34,107 nt of DNA, from NCBI GenBank assembly GCA_020631335.1, contig JAHDHK010000012.1:1-34107 (forward strand). The letters are read 5' to 3'. A program made the translations under genes and the position numbers. This DNA is from Chromatiales bacterium. Lineage in GTDB: Bacteria; Pseudomonadota; Gammaproteobacteria; Granulosicoccales; Granulosicoccaceae. Positions 7,895 through 16,046 of the stretch are shown one piece after another (the first letter of the stretch is position 1; each line of letters opens with the position of its first letter). Under the pieces are notes generated by a model that saw only the letters and a list, made by a program, of their open reading frames with translations, searched no databases and was not told where the DNA came from.

Positions 7895-8851
7895 TCATGC
7901 AGATGAATGCCCGTGAAACTCCGGCATGACATATTCTGCGATTTCCTGCATGACTTCATCAACCGCCCGGGTAGAAAATCTCAGATTAAATGCCACATGA
8001 TTAACGCCGCACTGACACAGTGCCTGCAGGTGTTGTGTCAGGTAATGTCTGCCGCACCGATAGCCCAGATGAATACGGCTTGCAGGCTGGTCAGGGTCGT
8101 CGGTTAAATCGATATAAAGCGATTGGGCAAACGGTTTCCACTGCTGCTGAGCCTGCTTCAGCGATTCGCGCCAGAGGGTTAATACTTTTTGTTGTTGTTC
8201 AGCCGGTTGCGGATACATCAGCCAGCCGTCAGCGTGTTCCGCTATCCATTGCATTGTCTGTCGGCTTCTTCCGGTGACCAGCAATGGTATATCGCCGCTG
8301 ACGCTCTTGGGCAGCAGGTCCAGATTACCTGACTTGACTGCCATTTGATCATCCCAGCCCGGTATGCGATGCGTATGTTGCTTTATAAACAGCAAGGCAT
8401 TGCGAAAGGTTTCATCTCTGGAATCGAAGTCGGTTCCGTAGACCGAATATTCGACCGGTCTGTCACCGGTTGCCACGCCGAGTATCAGTCTGCCACCTGA
8501 AAGTTGATCGACTGATGCAGCTGCTTTGGCCAGATCGACCGGCGGGCGCAGCGGAAGAATTATGGAGCCGGTGGCAAGCGCTATCGTTCGGGTCTGCGCT
8601 GCGATATAGCCTAGCCACACCCATGGGTCATACATCTGGCCGGCATCACCGAAGCTCGGGTCGAGTAAGGGTACATCGCGAGACCACAGTGAAGCATAGC
8701 CGAGTTGCTCAGCCAGCTGTGCCAGTGCGACCTGATTGTTCATGTCCGGTACGGGACTCTCATGCGATTCAATCGGAAAAATTAGACCGAGGCTCAGCTT
8801 TTCTTCCTGAAACGCCCGGTTAAAGCCCGTGCCGAACTTGCTGTTACTCAT
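7895..8851 (-). CDS. LLM class flavin-dependent oxidoreductase (bacterial luciferase-like)
   Basis: TIM-barrel oxidoreductase of 318 residues in the luciferase-like monooxygenase superfamily, using FMNH2 or F420-type cofactors; in a proteobacterium reduced FMN is expected. Landmarks are LSLGLIFPIES near the N-terminus, LAQLAEQLGYASLWSRDVP, a DPWVWLGYIAAQTRTIALATGSIILPLR segment, and DQLSGGRLILGVATGDRPVEY, followed by IPLLVTGRSRQTMQWIAEHADGWLMYPQ. The pattern fits the BA3436-like subfamily (TIGR03571), whose substrate is unknown to me. Its start overlaps the last eight bases of the upstream VOC gene, so the two are translated from one message. No separate flavin reductase is adjacent. Confidence 0.87.
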   Translation of the reverse strand: MSNSKFGTGFNRAFQEEKLSLGLIFPIESHESPVPDMNNQVALAQLAEQLGYASLWSRDVPLLDPSFGDAGQMYDPWVWLGYIAAQTRTIALATGSIILPLRPPVDLAKAAASVDQLSGGRLILGVATGDRPVEYSVYGTDFDSRDETFRNALLFIKQHTHRIPGWDDQMAVKSGNLDLLPKSVSGDIPLLVTGRSRQTMQWIAEHADGWLMYPQPAEQQQKVLTLWRESLKQAQQQWKPFAQSLYIDLTDDPDQPASRIHLGYRCGRHYLTQHLQALCQCGVNHVAFNLRFSTRAVDEVMQEIAEYVMPEFHGHSSA

Positions 8852-9224
8852 TGATTGGAAAGTCTAGATGGATGTGGTTGCCGTCCGGGTCCCATACGTT
8901 TATCTGCACCAGACCTGCCTCGGATAACTCCGACCTTCTGAACTCTTGACCACGGGATTGCAGGCGCGCTTCAAAGGCTTGCAGTCCACTGGCTGCAAAC
9001 GCAAAATGTTCAAGTTTCAGTGCTGTCTCAGCGCCTGCTCCGGCGTTGCCATCGACGCCGACCAGATGAACACACGGGTGATCGCCGGAATACATCCACG
9101 CACCGGGAAAGGGGAAATGCGGACGCTCACCGTTTCTCAAACCGAGGACATTTGAATACCAGTCAATCATGACATCGAGTTGAGCGGTGCGTACGTTAAC
9201 GTGATCAAGCTTGTTTATTTGCAT
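8844..9224 (-). CDS. VOC family protein (glyoxalase/bleomycin resistance/dioxygenase fold)
   Basis: Small vicinal-oxygen-chelate protein of 126 residues, normal for a two-module VOC monomer. It has the two beta-alpha-beta-beta-beta halves: KLDHVNVRTAQLDVMIDWYSNVLGL with the first metal-ligand His, VHLV in the first half end, LEHFAFAASGLQAFEARLQSRG opening the second, and VNVWDPDGNHIHLDF-type ending (IQINVWDPDGNHIHLDF reads here as VQINVWDPDGNHIHLDF). Members include glyoxalases, thiol transferases and ring-cleaving dioxygenases, and the sequence alone does not choose. It is the first gene of a two-gene minus operon with the LLM oxidoreductase, which suggests they act on the same compound. Confidence 0.87.
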   Translation of the reverse strand: MQINKLDHVNVRTAQLDVMIDWYSNVLGLRNGERPHFPFPGAWMYSGDHPCVHLVGVDGNAGAGAETALKLEHFAFAASGLQAFEARLQSRGQEFRRSELSEAGLVQINVWDPDGNHIHLDFPINE

Positions 9225-9377
9225 AGCACGATTCTACCTCAGTACGTGCACCGGTGCCGCTGAAGCCTGTCCCGGATCATCGTCAGCAACACGGCTTCTG
9301 ATAGCGTCTGCACAGGCGATACCAGAGTGTTAACCTGTACTGTGGAAAATGATTCGTGTAATTCGGCAGGTTGACTC

Positions 9378-10697
9378 ATGAAATATACTGATGTTGCAGT
9401 CGTAGGGGCGGGGTCTGTGGGGGTTGCCTGCGCGTATTACCTTAAACAGTTTTCACCCGGGTTAAAGGTGACGTTGATCGACAGTCACGCCCCGCTGACG
9501 CTGACCTCGGCTCACTCGGGCGAAAACTATCGTAACTGGTGGCCCCATCCCACCATGAAACGCTTTATCGACAGGTCTCTGGATCTGCTCGAAACTATCG
9601 AGTCACACTCGGGCAGGTCGATGCGACAAAACGCTCGCGGGTATCTGTTGTGTACAGCCTCAAAGCATCCTGATGCACTGCTGGATAATCTAAACGCTAC
9701 CTTCGGTCGTGCAGTTCGCTTTCATCGTTCGATGCACTCTATAGAGAAAGACAGTGTCGATGGAGTTGATGTGCTTCAGGGGAAAACACTTATCGGTAAC
9801 TGTTATCCGCAGCTCGGTCAGCACGCGCAGACTCTTGTGCATATTCGTCGTGGCGGGGCGCTGGACAGTCAGCTGCTTGCCAACACGATGCTGGAGCAAT
9901 ATGCACAGTTAAACGGTGATCGAATAAGTGGCAAAGTGGTCGGTGTTGAGCGTGATGACAATTTTAAAATCGACATTACTTCAAACAATCAAACCACAGT
10001 GCTGCGCTGTCAATATATGGTCAATGCAGCAGGCCCTTTTGCGATAGCGCTTTCGCAAATGCTTGGCGTGTCACTGCCATTAAGCAATGTGTTGCAGCAG
10101 AAGGTGTCGTTTGAAGACAGCGCTGGTGTTATTCCGAGAGCACTGCCGTTTACGATCGATCTTGATCCTATAGCGCTGTCCTGGTCCGACGAAGAACGGG
10201 CGTTGTTATCTGCTGATAAAGCAATGCAGTTTTACACAGGCACCATGCCGGGGGCGATTCATTGTCGACCCGAAGGACAGGGGCAGTGGGTAAAGCTTGG
10301 CTGGGCATTTAACACTGAAGCAAGTCGGGCAGTGCGTGAGCCTGTGCTCAATGATGAGTTCCCGGAAATCGTACTGCGAGGCGCCAGTCGCCTGCATCCC
10401 GGGTTGCAGCGCTATGTGGGTGCTTTTCCGGGACGTTCTGTTCACTACGGTGGTTTCTACACAATGACCGATGAGAACTGGCCGCTGATCGGCAACACTG
10501 ATGTGCCGGGCTATCTGCTGGCAACCGGACTGTCAGGATTCGGTTCGATGGCAGCGTGTGCCACTGGAGAACTGGTGGCATCGCTGGTGACCGGTGATCA
10601 GGTCGAATCGTACAGCGATGATCTGTCACTTGCCCGTTACGCAAACCGGGCACTCATGCACGAGATTGCTGTGCTGGGTGACAAAGGGCTGTTGTAA
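9378..10697 (+). CDS. DAO-family FAD-dependent oxidoreductase
   Basis: Amino-acid/sarcosine oxidase-like flavoprotein of 439 residues. The FAD-binding dinucleotide fold begins at residue 4 (VAVVGAGSVGVACAYYLKQ) and is followed by the SAHSGENYRNWW segment where the isoalloxazine binding loop of DAO proteins sits. The C-terminal DAO signature is present as YGGFYTMTDENWPLIGN and PGYLLATGLSGFGSMAACATGELVASL. Substrates of the family include D-amino acids, N-methylated amines and sugar-amine adducts, and none can be assigned here. It starts at an ATG after a weak GAC/GGTTGAC leader, divergent from the VOC-LLM operon with about 150 bases between them, so both may share control. A strong hairpin follows the stop. 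Confidence 0.87.
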   Translation: MKYTDVAVVGAGSVGVACAYYLKQFSPGLKVTLIDSHAPLTLTSAHSGENYRNWWPHPTMKRFIDRSLDLLETIESHSGRSMRQNARGYLLCTASKHPDALLDNLNATFGRAVRFHRSMHSIEKDSVDGVDVLQGKTLIGNCYPQLGQHAQTLVHIRRGGALDSQLLANTMLEQYAQLNGDRISGKVVGVERDDNFKIDITSNNQTTVLRCQYMVNAAGPFAIALSQMLGVSLPLSNVLQQKVSFEDSAGVIPRALPFTIDLDPIALSWSDEERALLSADKAMQFYTGTMPGAIHCRPEGQGQWVKLGWAFNTEASRAVREPVLNDEFPEIVLRGASRLHPGLQRYVGAFPGRSVHYGGFYTMTDENWPLIGNTDVPGYLLATGLSGFGSMAACATGELVASLVTGDQVESYSDDLSLARYANRALMHEIAVLGDKGLL

Positions 10698-11092
10698 CCA
10701 TTCCCCTGCGCGTCATGTCGCCGGCTGCCCGGATTTGGGCTGTGCCGGCTGGCGTTACAAACCGAAAGGCAGCTGAAAAGGGCCTAAAGCACTGGTTCTT
10801 CGTCAGACAGGTAATTTTTTCGGGGGTAAAAAAAATGCTCGACTTGCGCGCAATCGTTACTTAGTATTCGAGCTATCACGGCTGATTGGGTGCCACTCGC
10901 GTGTTTCTATAAGCGCTTGTCCAATCAATTATCGAGGGGATAGAAAATTCTTTTTGCAGGCAAATTCAATCCAAAAAGTGTGACAGCAAATGTGCCTCGG
11001 TCAGCTAAAACCTCGCGGCGCCGGCAGCTATCAGTGTTGCGACTGTATTGAATCGAATAATTAAAAGCTAAATTTTCCGGAGGACATCAATC
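10698..11092. other. regulatory-looking intergenic region before the isomerase operon
   Basis: Nearly 400 bases without a gene. It holds the hairpin at 10720-10749, a T6/A8 tract pair at 10815-10835, a TTGCGCGCAA palindrome at 10844-10853, and an AAGCGCTT palindrome at 10911-10918 overlapping a possible TTGTCC-18-TAGAAA promoter (10917-10946). A strong ribosome site GGAGGA at 11079-11084 closes it. The 24-bp palindrome found before the ABC operon is not repeated here. Promoter and operator calls are tentative. Confidence 0.4.
10720..10749 (+). terminator. GC-rich stem-loop after the DAO gene
   Basis: GCCGGC-T-GCCC (10720-10730) pairs with GGGC-TGT-GCCGGC (10737-10749), giving two GC stems of four and six pairs separated by a small bulge, about 22 bases past the stop. 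No U-tract follows, so it may act as a terminator only with Rho, or as a 3' protector. Confidence 0.45.
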
Positions 11093-12148
11093 GTGAAAAC
11101 CATCAAAGGGCCCGCTTTATTTCTTGCACAGTTTGCCGGAGACGATGCGCCGTTTAATTCATGGGACAGCATTACCAAATGGGCGGCGGACTGTGGCTAC
11201 AAAGGAGTGCAGATACCCAGTTGGGACGCACGGCTTATTGATCTGGAAAAAGCCGCGGAATCTAAAGACTACTGTGAGGAGTTGCGGGGGGTAGCGCGCA
11301 ACAATGGCGTTGAGATAACCGAGCTGTCTACCCATCTGCAAGGGCAGCTGGTGGCGGTTCATCCGGCATACGATACCGCGTTTGACGGCTTTGCCGATCC
11401 TTCGGTACATGGTAACCCGCAGGCAAGACAGGCATGGGCGGTTGATCAGGTAAAAAAAGCCCTGTCAGCCTCGAAAAACCTTGGCATAGACGCACACGCA
11501 ACCTTCTCCGGTGCACTCGCCTGGCCGTATGTGTATCCATGGCCGCAGCGACCCGCCGGACTGATAGAAACGGCGTTTGATGAGCTGGCAAAAAGATGGA
11601 AGCCGATTCTTGATCATGCTGATGAATGCGGTGTCGATGTTTGTTATGAAATTCATCCCGGTGAAGATCTTCACGATGGGGTGACCTTCGAAATGTTTCT
11701 TGAACGACTGAATAATCATAGCCGCTGCAATATGTTGTACGACCCGTCTCACTATGTACTTCAGTGTCTTGATTACATCGATAACATAGACATCTACAAA
11801 GACCGTATACGTATGTTTCATGTCAAGGATGCCGAGTTCAATCCAACCGGCAGACAAGGGGTATATTCGGGTTATCAGTCATGGACTGACCGGGCAGGGC
11901 GCTTTCGTTCACTGGGCGACGGGCAGGTGGATTTCGGTGCGATTTTCTCGAAGATGGCGGCCAATGACTTTGATGGCTGGGCAGTGGTTGAATGGGAATG
12001 CTGTTTAAAGCATCCGGAAGACGGCGCACGTGAAGGAGCAGCCTTCGTTGCTGATCATATTATCCGCGTTACCGAGCGGGCGTTCGATGACTTTGCCGAC
12101 GGCGGTACCGACGAAGCGGCAAACAAAAAAATGCTCGGCATTTCCTGA
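11093..12148 (+). CDS. sugar phosphate isomerase/epimerase family TIM-barrel protein
   Basis: AP-endonuclease-2-type (xylose isomerase-like) TIM-barrel enzyme of 351 residues, cytoplasmic. Likely divalent-metal ligands lie in YEIHPGED (Glu about 186), LYDPSHYVLQ (Asp about 217), FHVKDAEF (His about 243) and VVEWE (Glu about 303), the spacing expected for this fold. Start is the GTG at 11093, supported by GGAGGA eight bases ahead. Only 21 bases separate it from the Gfo/Idh/MocA gene, and the pairing recalls glycoside/sugar 3-oxidation modules, where a Gfo/Idh protein makes a 3-keto sugar and a TIM-barrel protein isomerises, epimerises or cleaves it. The exact reaction is unknown. Confidence 0.88.
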   Translation: MKTIKGPALFLAQFAGDDAPFNSWDSITKWAADCGYKGVQIPSWDARLIDLEKAAESKDYCEELRGVARNNGVEITELSTHLQGQLVAVHPAYDTAFDGFADPSVHGNPQARQAWAVDQVKKALSASKNLGIDAHATFSGALAWPYVYPWPQRPAGLIETAFDELAKRWKPILDHADECGVDVCYEIHPGEDLHDGVTFEMFLERLNNHSRCNMLYDPSHYVLQCLDYIDNIDIYKDRIRMFHVKDAEFNPTGRQGVYSGYQSWTDRAGRFRSLGDGQVDFGAIFSKMAANDFDGWAVVEWECCLKHPEDGAREGAAFVADHIIRVTERAFDDFADGGTDEAANKKMLGIS

Positions 12149-12169
12149 TCAGCCACAAGGACACGACAC

Positions 12170-13336
12170 ATGGCTATAGAAGGTAACCAAAACGATAACG
12201 GCGTGAGCAGTCGTATCAGGCTGGGTATGGTAGGCGGCGGTAACGATGCGTTTATCGGTGCCGTACACAGAATCGCTTCCCGTATCGATGATCGCTACGA
12301 GCTCGTGGCAGGTGCATTGTCTTCCACGCCCGAAAAGTCACAGGCGTCAGGGCAGGCACTCGGGCTTGCTGAAGACCGTATCTATGATGACTTCAAGTCG
12401 ATGGCCATCAGAGAGGCGCGTTTAAAGAACGGTATCGAGGCGGTGTCTATCGTGACCCCGAATCATGTGCATTATCAGGCCTCTGTAGAGTTCTTAAAGC
12501 GTGGTATTCATGTTATTTGCGATAAACCCTTAACCTCGACTCTGCCGGATGCAAAAAAGCTGGTGGCGGCAGCAGAAAAGTCAGGCGCGTTGTTTGTACT
12601 GACGCATAATTACACGGGTTACCCGATGGTGCGCCACGCCCGTGAAATGGTTGCAAACGGTGAGCTTGGCAACATTCGTGTTGTTCAGGTTGAATACCCG
12701 CAGGACTGGCTGACAGTCGAGCAGAACTTCAAACAGGCGGAGTGGCGAACAGACCCTCAGCGTTCGGGTGCCGGCGGGTGTACCGGTGACATCGGTACGC
12801 ATGCGTTTAATCTGGCCTGTTTTATCAGTGGTCTGCAGGCAGAGAGCCTGGCGGCAGATATTCAGGCCTTTGTCGATGGTCGCAGGGTCGATGACAACGC
12901 TCATGTCATGTTGCGCTTCGAAGGTGGTGCGCGAGGTATGTTATGGGCAAGCCAGGTAGCACCGGGCAATGAAAACGCGTTGAAAGTCCGAATCTACGGT
13001 GACAAAGGCGGCATTGAATGGGCACAGGAAGATCCTAACTACCTGTGGTACACACCCTTCGGCGAGCCCAAACGTCTGCTCACCCGTAACGGCGCCGGTG
13101 CGGGAGATGCTGCGGCACGCATGAGTCGTATACCCCCCGGTCACCCTGAAGGTTACCTTGAAGGGTTTGCCAATATTTATAGCGAAGCTGCTGATGCCAT
13201 TGTTGCATCACGTGAAGGAAAGCAGGCACCTGCTGAAGTCCTGTATCCAACTGTGCACGACGGATTGCGAGGCGTGCAGTTTATCGATGCATGTGTCAGA
13301 TCGTCAGGCCGTAACTCCGCGTGGGTAAAGTTTTAA
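12170..13336 (+). CDS. Gfo/Idh/MocA family NAD(P)-dependent oxidoreductase
   Basis: Sugar or polyol dehydrogenase of 388 residues. The N-terminal Rossmann fold shows LGMVGGGNDAFIGAVHR at about 18-34, with a GGG turn in place of GxGxxG, as in a well-known branch of this family. Other landmarks are SIVTPNHVHYQA, the cofactor/catalytic CDKPLT with Lys about 119, and the catalytic segment GGCTGDIGTHAFNLA with Asp about 207 and His about 211. All residues expected for activity are intact. A 16-residue polar N-terminal tail precedes the fold. It follows the TIM-barrel gene in an operon and faces the LacI gene convergently. Substrate is probably a hexose, inositol or sugar derivative related to the neighbouring ABC importer. 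Confidence 0.9.
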   Translation: MAIEGNQNDNGVSSRIRLGMVGGGNDAFIGAVHRIASRIDDRYELVAGALSSTPEKSQASGQALGLAEDRIYDDFKSMAIREARLKNGIEAVSIVTPNHVHYQASVEFLKRGIHVICDKPLTSTLPDAKKLVAAAEKSGALFVLTHNYTGYPMVRHAREMVANGELGNIRVVQVEYPQDWLTVEQNFKQAEWRTDPQRSGAGGCTGDIGTHAFNLACFISGLQAESLAADIQAFVDGRRVDDNAHVMLRFEGGARGMLWASQVAPGNENALKVRIYGDKGGIEWAQEDPNYLWYTPFGEPKRLLTRNGAGAGDAAARMSRIPPGHPEGYLEGFANIYSEAADAIVASREGKQAPAEVLYPTVHDGLRGVQFIDACVRSSGRNSAWVKF

Positions 13337-13383
13337 CCGTGTTAAACAGGCAGCCGCAACCGGGGAAACACTAATAGCACAGT

Positions 13384-14409
13384 TTATGGCAGATTCTCTT
13401 TCAACATGATCTCGATACGAATTCTTTCCTGTGCGGGGTTAATGTTGATCTGGTCTGTATGTGAACGTAACAACCGCAGGCTGCTTCGGACAATGTGTCC
13501 GACATCCTGCGTTATCACTGCGTCCACTGTGCCCTGTTGAAGCGCACGTTCGGTATGGGTGGTCAGTTCGTGCACAATGGTCACGGGGCGCAGGGCGGGC
13601 TTCAATTGAGTAAGGCACCCGGTTAAAGAACGGTTGCCGGAGGAGAGCGAATAAATGCCACAAATATCACGTCGTTGTTTAAACGCGGCATTGACCAGAC
13701 GGGTAACCCTGTCGGGGTCACCATGTGCCTCGAGAGTCGGCAACACGGTAAGGTGAGAAAACTGCGTGTTGATCACTTCATCAAAGCCCAGTCGCCTTTC
13801 AATGCTGTCTGTGGCCTGCATAGAGTTGGTTAATACGATGATAGAGCCGCTGTCTCCGGTGACAAAGCGCCCCATTAACTTACCGGCAGTTTTACCTGCT
13901 GCGATGTTATCGATGCCCACAAAAAAATTGCGGCTGGTATTGGGCAGGTCCGATACCAGTGCAGCCACTGCCACTCCGGCTTCAGTGAGTCGCATCAGCG
14001 CATCACGAACATGGGGTGTTTCCGGGGCCATCAGCGCTACCCCGTCAACTGTATCTGCATCCAGTTGGTTTAACACCGCTGCCAGCGCGTGCGGATCGTC
14101 TGCCGGAATCGGCAGTGTGCTTATTTCGGTTCGCTCGACATGCGCGGTACCTGCCACGGTTGCAATAGTCTGGTGAAGCAACTCGGTGAATTCACTATAG
14201 GCATCGGGCACGGCAAAGACGAAGCGATAAGTGCGTTGCCGGGCAAGATTCGCCGCAGAAACATCGCGCACATAGCCAAGGCTTTCAATGGCCTGTTTGA
14301 CTTTTTCAATGGTGCGGTCGCGAACACCGGGCCTTTCATTAATTACCCGGTCAACGGTCGCCAGACTAACACCGGCTGCTTTGGCTATGTCGTGTGTGGT
14401 AGGACGCAT
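13384..14409 (-). CDS. LacI family transcriptional regulator
   Basis: Repressor of 341 residues with the LacI helix-turn-helix and hinge at 1-60 (THDIAKAAGVSLATVDRVINERPGVRDRTIEKVKQAIESLGY) and a type-1 periplasmic-binding-like effector domain after it (FVFAVPDAYSEFTELLHQTI onward). The recognition helix core is VSLATVDRV rather than the VSxxTVSRV of classical LacI, as in a branch that controls sugar-uptake operons and often sees phosphorylated or non-standard sugars. The effector domain contains the usual late PBP strands (NNTSRNFFVGIDNIAAGKTAG). It is divergent from the ABC operon, and a 24-bp palindrome lies in the 179-base gap, so it very probably represses that operon and perhaps itself. 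Confidence 0.93.
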   Translation of the reverse strand: MRPTTHDIAKAAGVSLATVDRVINERPGVRDRTIEKVKQAIESLGYVRDVSAANLARQRTYRFVFAVPDAYSEFTELLHQTIATVAGTAHVERTEISTLPIPADDPHALAAVLNQLDADTVDGVALMAPETPHVRDALMRLTEAGVAVAALVSDLPNTSRNFFVGIDNIAAGKTAGKLMGRFVTGDSGSIIVLTNSMQATDSIERRLGFDEVINTQFSHLTVLPTLEAHGDPDRVTRLVNAAFKQRRDICGIYSLSSGNRSLTGCLTQLKPALRPVTIVHELTTHTERALQQGTVDAVITQDVGHIVRSSLRLLRSHTDQININPAQERIRIEIMLKENLP

Positions 14410-14434
14410 GGGTTGAGAATTGAAAAATTGCCGG

Positions 14435-14463
14435 TGGACGTGAACATCAAGTACCGGTATAGT
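14435..14463 (+). promoter_or_regulatory. candidate sigma-70 promoter of the ABC operon
   Basis: TGGACG (14435-14440) and TATAGT (14458-14463) are separated by 17 bases; the matches to TTGACA and TATAAT are four and five of six. The predicted start of transcription, near 14470, falls directly before the palindrome, which is where a repressor would block the polymerase. Confidence 0.5.
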
Positions 14464-14472
14464 TTACCACAT

Positions 14473-14496
14473 CTTTTGAGGTACGTACCTCAAAAG
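14473..14496. promoter_or_regulatory. 24-bp perfect palindrome, likely LacI-family operator
   Basis: Left half CTTTTGAGGTAC is followed immediately by its exact reverse complement, with a CG step at the centre as LacI-family operators have. It lies between the lacI-type gene and the solute-binding-protein gene, just downstream of a good promoter candidate. I found no second copy in the window by reading. Operator function is inference from position and symmetry. Confidence 0.8.
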
Positions 14497-14588
14497 TGTG
14501 AATCCGCTGTCAGAGGCCGTCTGCTCTGGCGTTTCAGCCGTTGGCCGCATGTGGCGGTCAACTCGACTTCTCCGGAGGGGAACACACT

Positions 14589-15902
14589 ATGAAGAGATAT
14601 TTAGGATTACCCGTACTGGCTTTGGGCGGTGGTTTGCTGTCCGCGCCGGCTATGGCTGACGATCTAACGCTGTGCTGGGCTGCATGGGATCCGGCCAACG
14701 CGCTGGTTGAACTCAGTAAAGAGTTCGAGGCAGAAAGCGGCCATAACATGAGCTTCGAATTTGTACCGTGGCCTAACTTTGCCGATCGCATGCTCAACGA
14801 ACTGAACTCCGGCGGACAGCTGTGCGATCTGCTTATCGGCGACAGTCAGTGGATAGGTGGTGGCGCCGAGAACGGTCATTACGTCAAGCTCAATGACTTC
14901 TTCGATGCCGAAAGCATCAGCATGGACGACTTCGCACCAGCGACTGTCTACGCTTACTCAACCTGGCCCAAAGGTACGCCTAATTACTACGCACTGCCTG
15001 CAATGGGTGATGCGAATGGCTGGTTCTATCGTAAAGACTGGTTTGAGCGTGAAGATATTCGCGCGGCTTTTAAAGAGAAGACAGGTCGTGAGCTGGGCGA
15101 GCCCAAGTCACAGCTTGAGCTCAAGGAAATAGCTGAATTTTTCCAGGGGCGTGAAATAGACGGTCAAACAGTATACGGCGCTTCCATCTTTACCGAGCGT
15201 GGATCTGAAGGTATCACCATGGGTGCTACCGGTGCGCTGTACACCTGGGGCTTCAAGTACGAAAACAACCCGGGTGAATACGATATGGAAGGCGCGGTGA
15301 ACTCACCGGCGGCTGTCGAAGGGCTTGAGTATTACAAATCACTTTACGATTGCTGCACACCACCGGGTTACACCAACTCCTACATGGGCGAAAGTCTCGA
15401 CGCGTTTAAGTCTGGCCAGGTCGCTATGGCAATGAACTGGTTTGCGTTCTTCCCCGGGCTTTATGCCGACCCTGACACCGGTGGTGACAAGATTGACTTC
15501 TTCGTGAACCCGCCTCAAAACATTCCGGCATCAACGCTGGGTGGACAGGGTATTTCAGTGGTGAGTTATTCCGACAGCCAGGACGCGGCACTTGAGTACA
15601 TCAAATGGTTTGCTCAGCCGTCTGTACAGGCACAGTGGTGGTCACTCGGCGGTTATTCTGCACATAACTCAGTGTTGAATGATCCCGGTTTTGTCGACAG
15701 TCAGCCATTTGCCGGTGACTTCCTTGAAGCAATGGATGGTGTGCAGGACTTCTGGCAGGAGCCAGCCTATGCTGAACTGTTGCTTGCCATGCAAAAGCGT
15801 CTGCACGACTACGTGGTTGCGGGTCAGGGTACAGCGCAGGAAGCACTGGATAAGCTGATCGAAGACTGGACAGAAGTCTTTGAAGACGAAGGCAAACTGT
15901 AA
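14589..15902 (+). CDS. carbohydrate ABC transporter, extracellular solute-binding protein
   Basis: Periplasmic family-1 binding protein of 437 residues that captures the sugar or polyol for the importer. A signal peptide (KRYLGLPVLALGGGLLSAPAMA, cleaved after AMA) is followed by a mature N-terminus DDLTLCWAAWDPAN and the bilobed fold, with PNYYALPAMGDANGWFYRKDWF, AFKSGQVAMAMNWFAFFPGL and a late SVQAQWWSLGGYSAH segment typical of the MalE-like group. The track ORF starts at 14541; I chose ATG 14589 because the signal peptide begins there and GGAGGGG lies about nine bases ahead. Four or five cysteines in the mature protein (including a CC pair) may form a disulfide. It opens the transport operon, separated from the permeases by two hairpins. 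Confidence 0.93.
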   Translation: MKRYLGLPVLALGGGLLSAPAMADDLTLCWAAWDPANALVELSKEFEAESGHNMSFEFVPWPNFADRMLNELNSGGQLCDLLIGDSQWIGGGAENGHYVKLNDFFDAESISMDDFAPATVYAYSTWPKGTPNYYALPAMGDANGWFYRKDWFEREDIRAAFKEKTGRELGEPKSQLELKEIAEFFQGREIDGQTVYGASIFTERGSEGITMGATGALYTWGFKYENNPGEYDMEGAVNSPAAVEGLEYYKSLYDCCTPPGYTNSYMGESLDAFKSGQVAMAMNWFAFFPGLYADPDTGGDKIDFFVNPPQNIPASTLGGQGISVVSYSDSQDAALEYIKWFAQPSVQAQWWSLGGYSAHNSVLNDPGFVDSQPFAGDFLEAMDGVQDFWQEPAYAELLLAMQKRLHDYVVAGQGTAQEALDKLIEDWTEVFEDEGKL

Positions 15903-15920
15903 GTCGTTATATCACCAGGT

Positions 15921-15945
15921 CCATCGGCTCTGTTCGAGCCGATGG
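15921..15945 (+). repeat. intercistronic hairpin 1 after the binding-protein gene
   Basis: CCATCGGCTC-TGTTC-GAGCCGATGG is a perfect 10-bp stem with a five-base loop, 18 bases past the stop codon and inside the operon. It has no U-tract. Such structures after a binding-protein gene usually protect the upstream message or reduce read-through. Confidence 0.7.
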
Positions 15946-15963
15946 CAAACCCTTATACGGAAT

Positions 15964-15993
15964 GCAGCGGGCCGGATTGCACCGGCCCGCTGC
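15964..15993 (+). repeat. intercistronic hairpin 2, very stable
   Basis: GCAGCGGGCCGG (15964-15975) and CCGGCCCGCTGC (15982-15993) form a perfect 12-bp, almost wholly GC stem with a six-base loop, 18 bases after hairpin 1. Without a U-tract it is more likely a 3'-to-5' exonuclease barrier or partial terminator than a full stop. Confidence 0.75.
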
Positions 15994-16046
15994 CTGCGAC
16001 AGCTGAAGCTATTGTTGTTAACTCCCTGCCAACCTGAAAACAGCTA

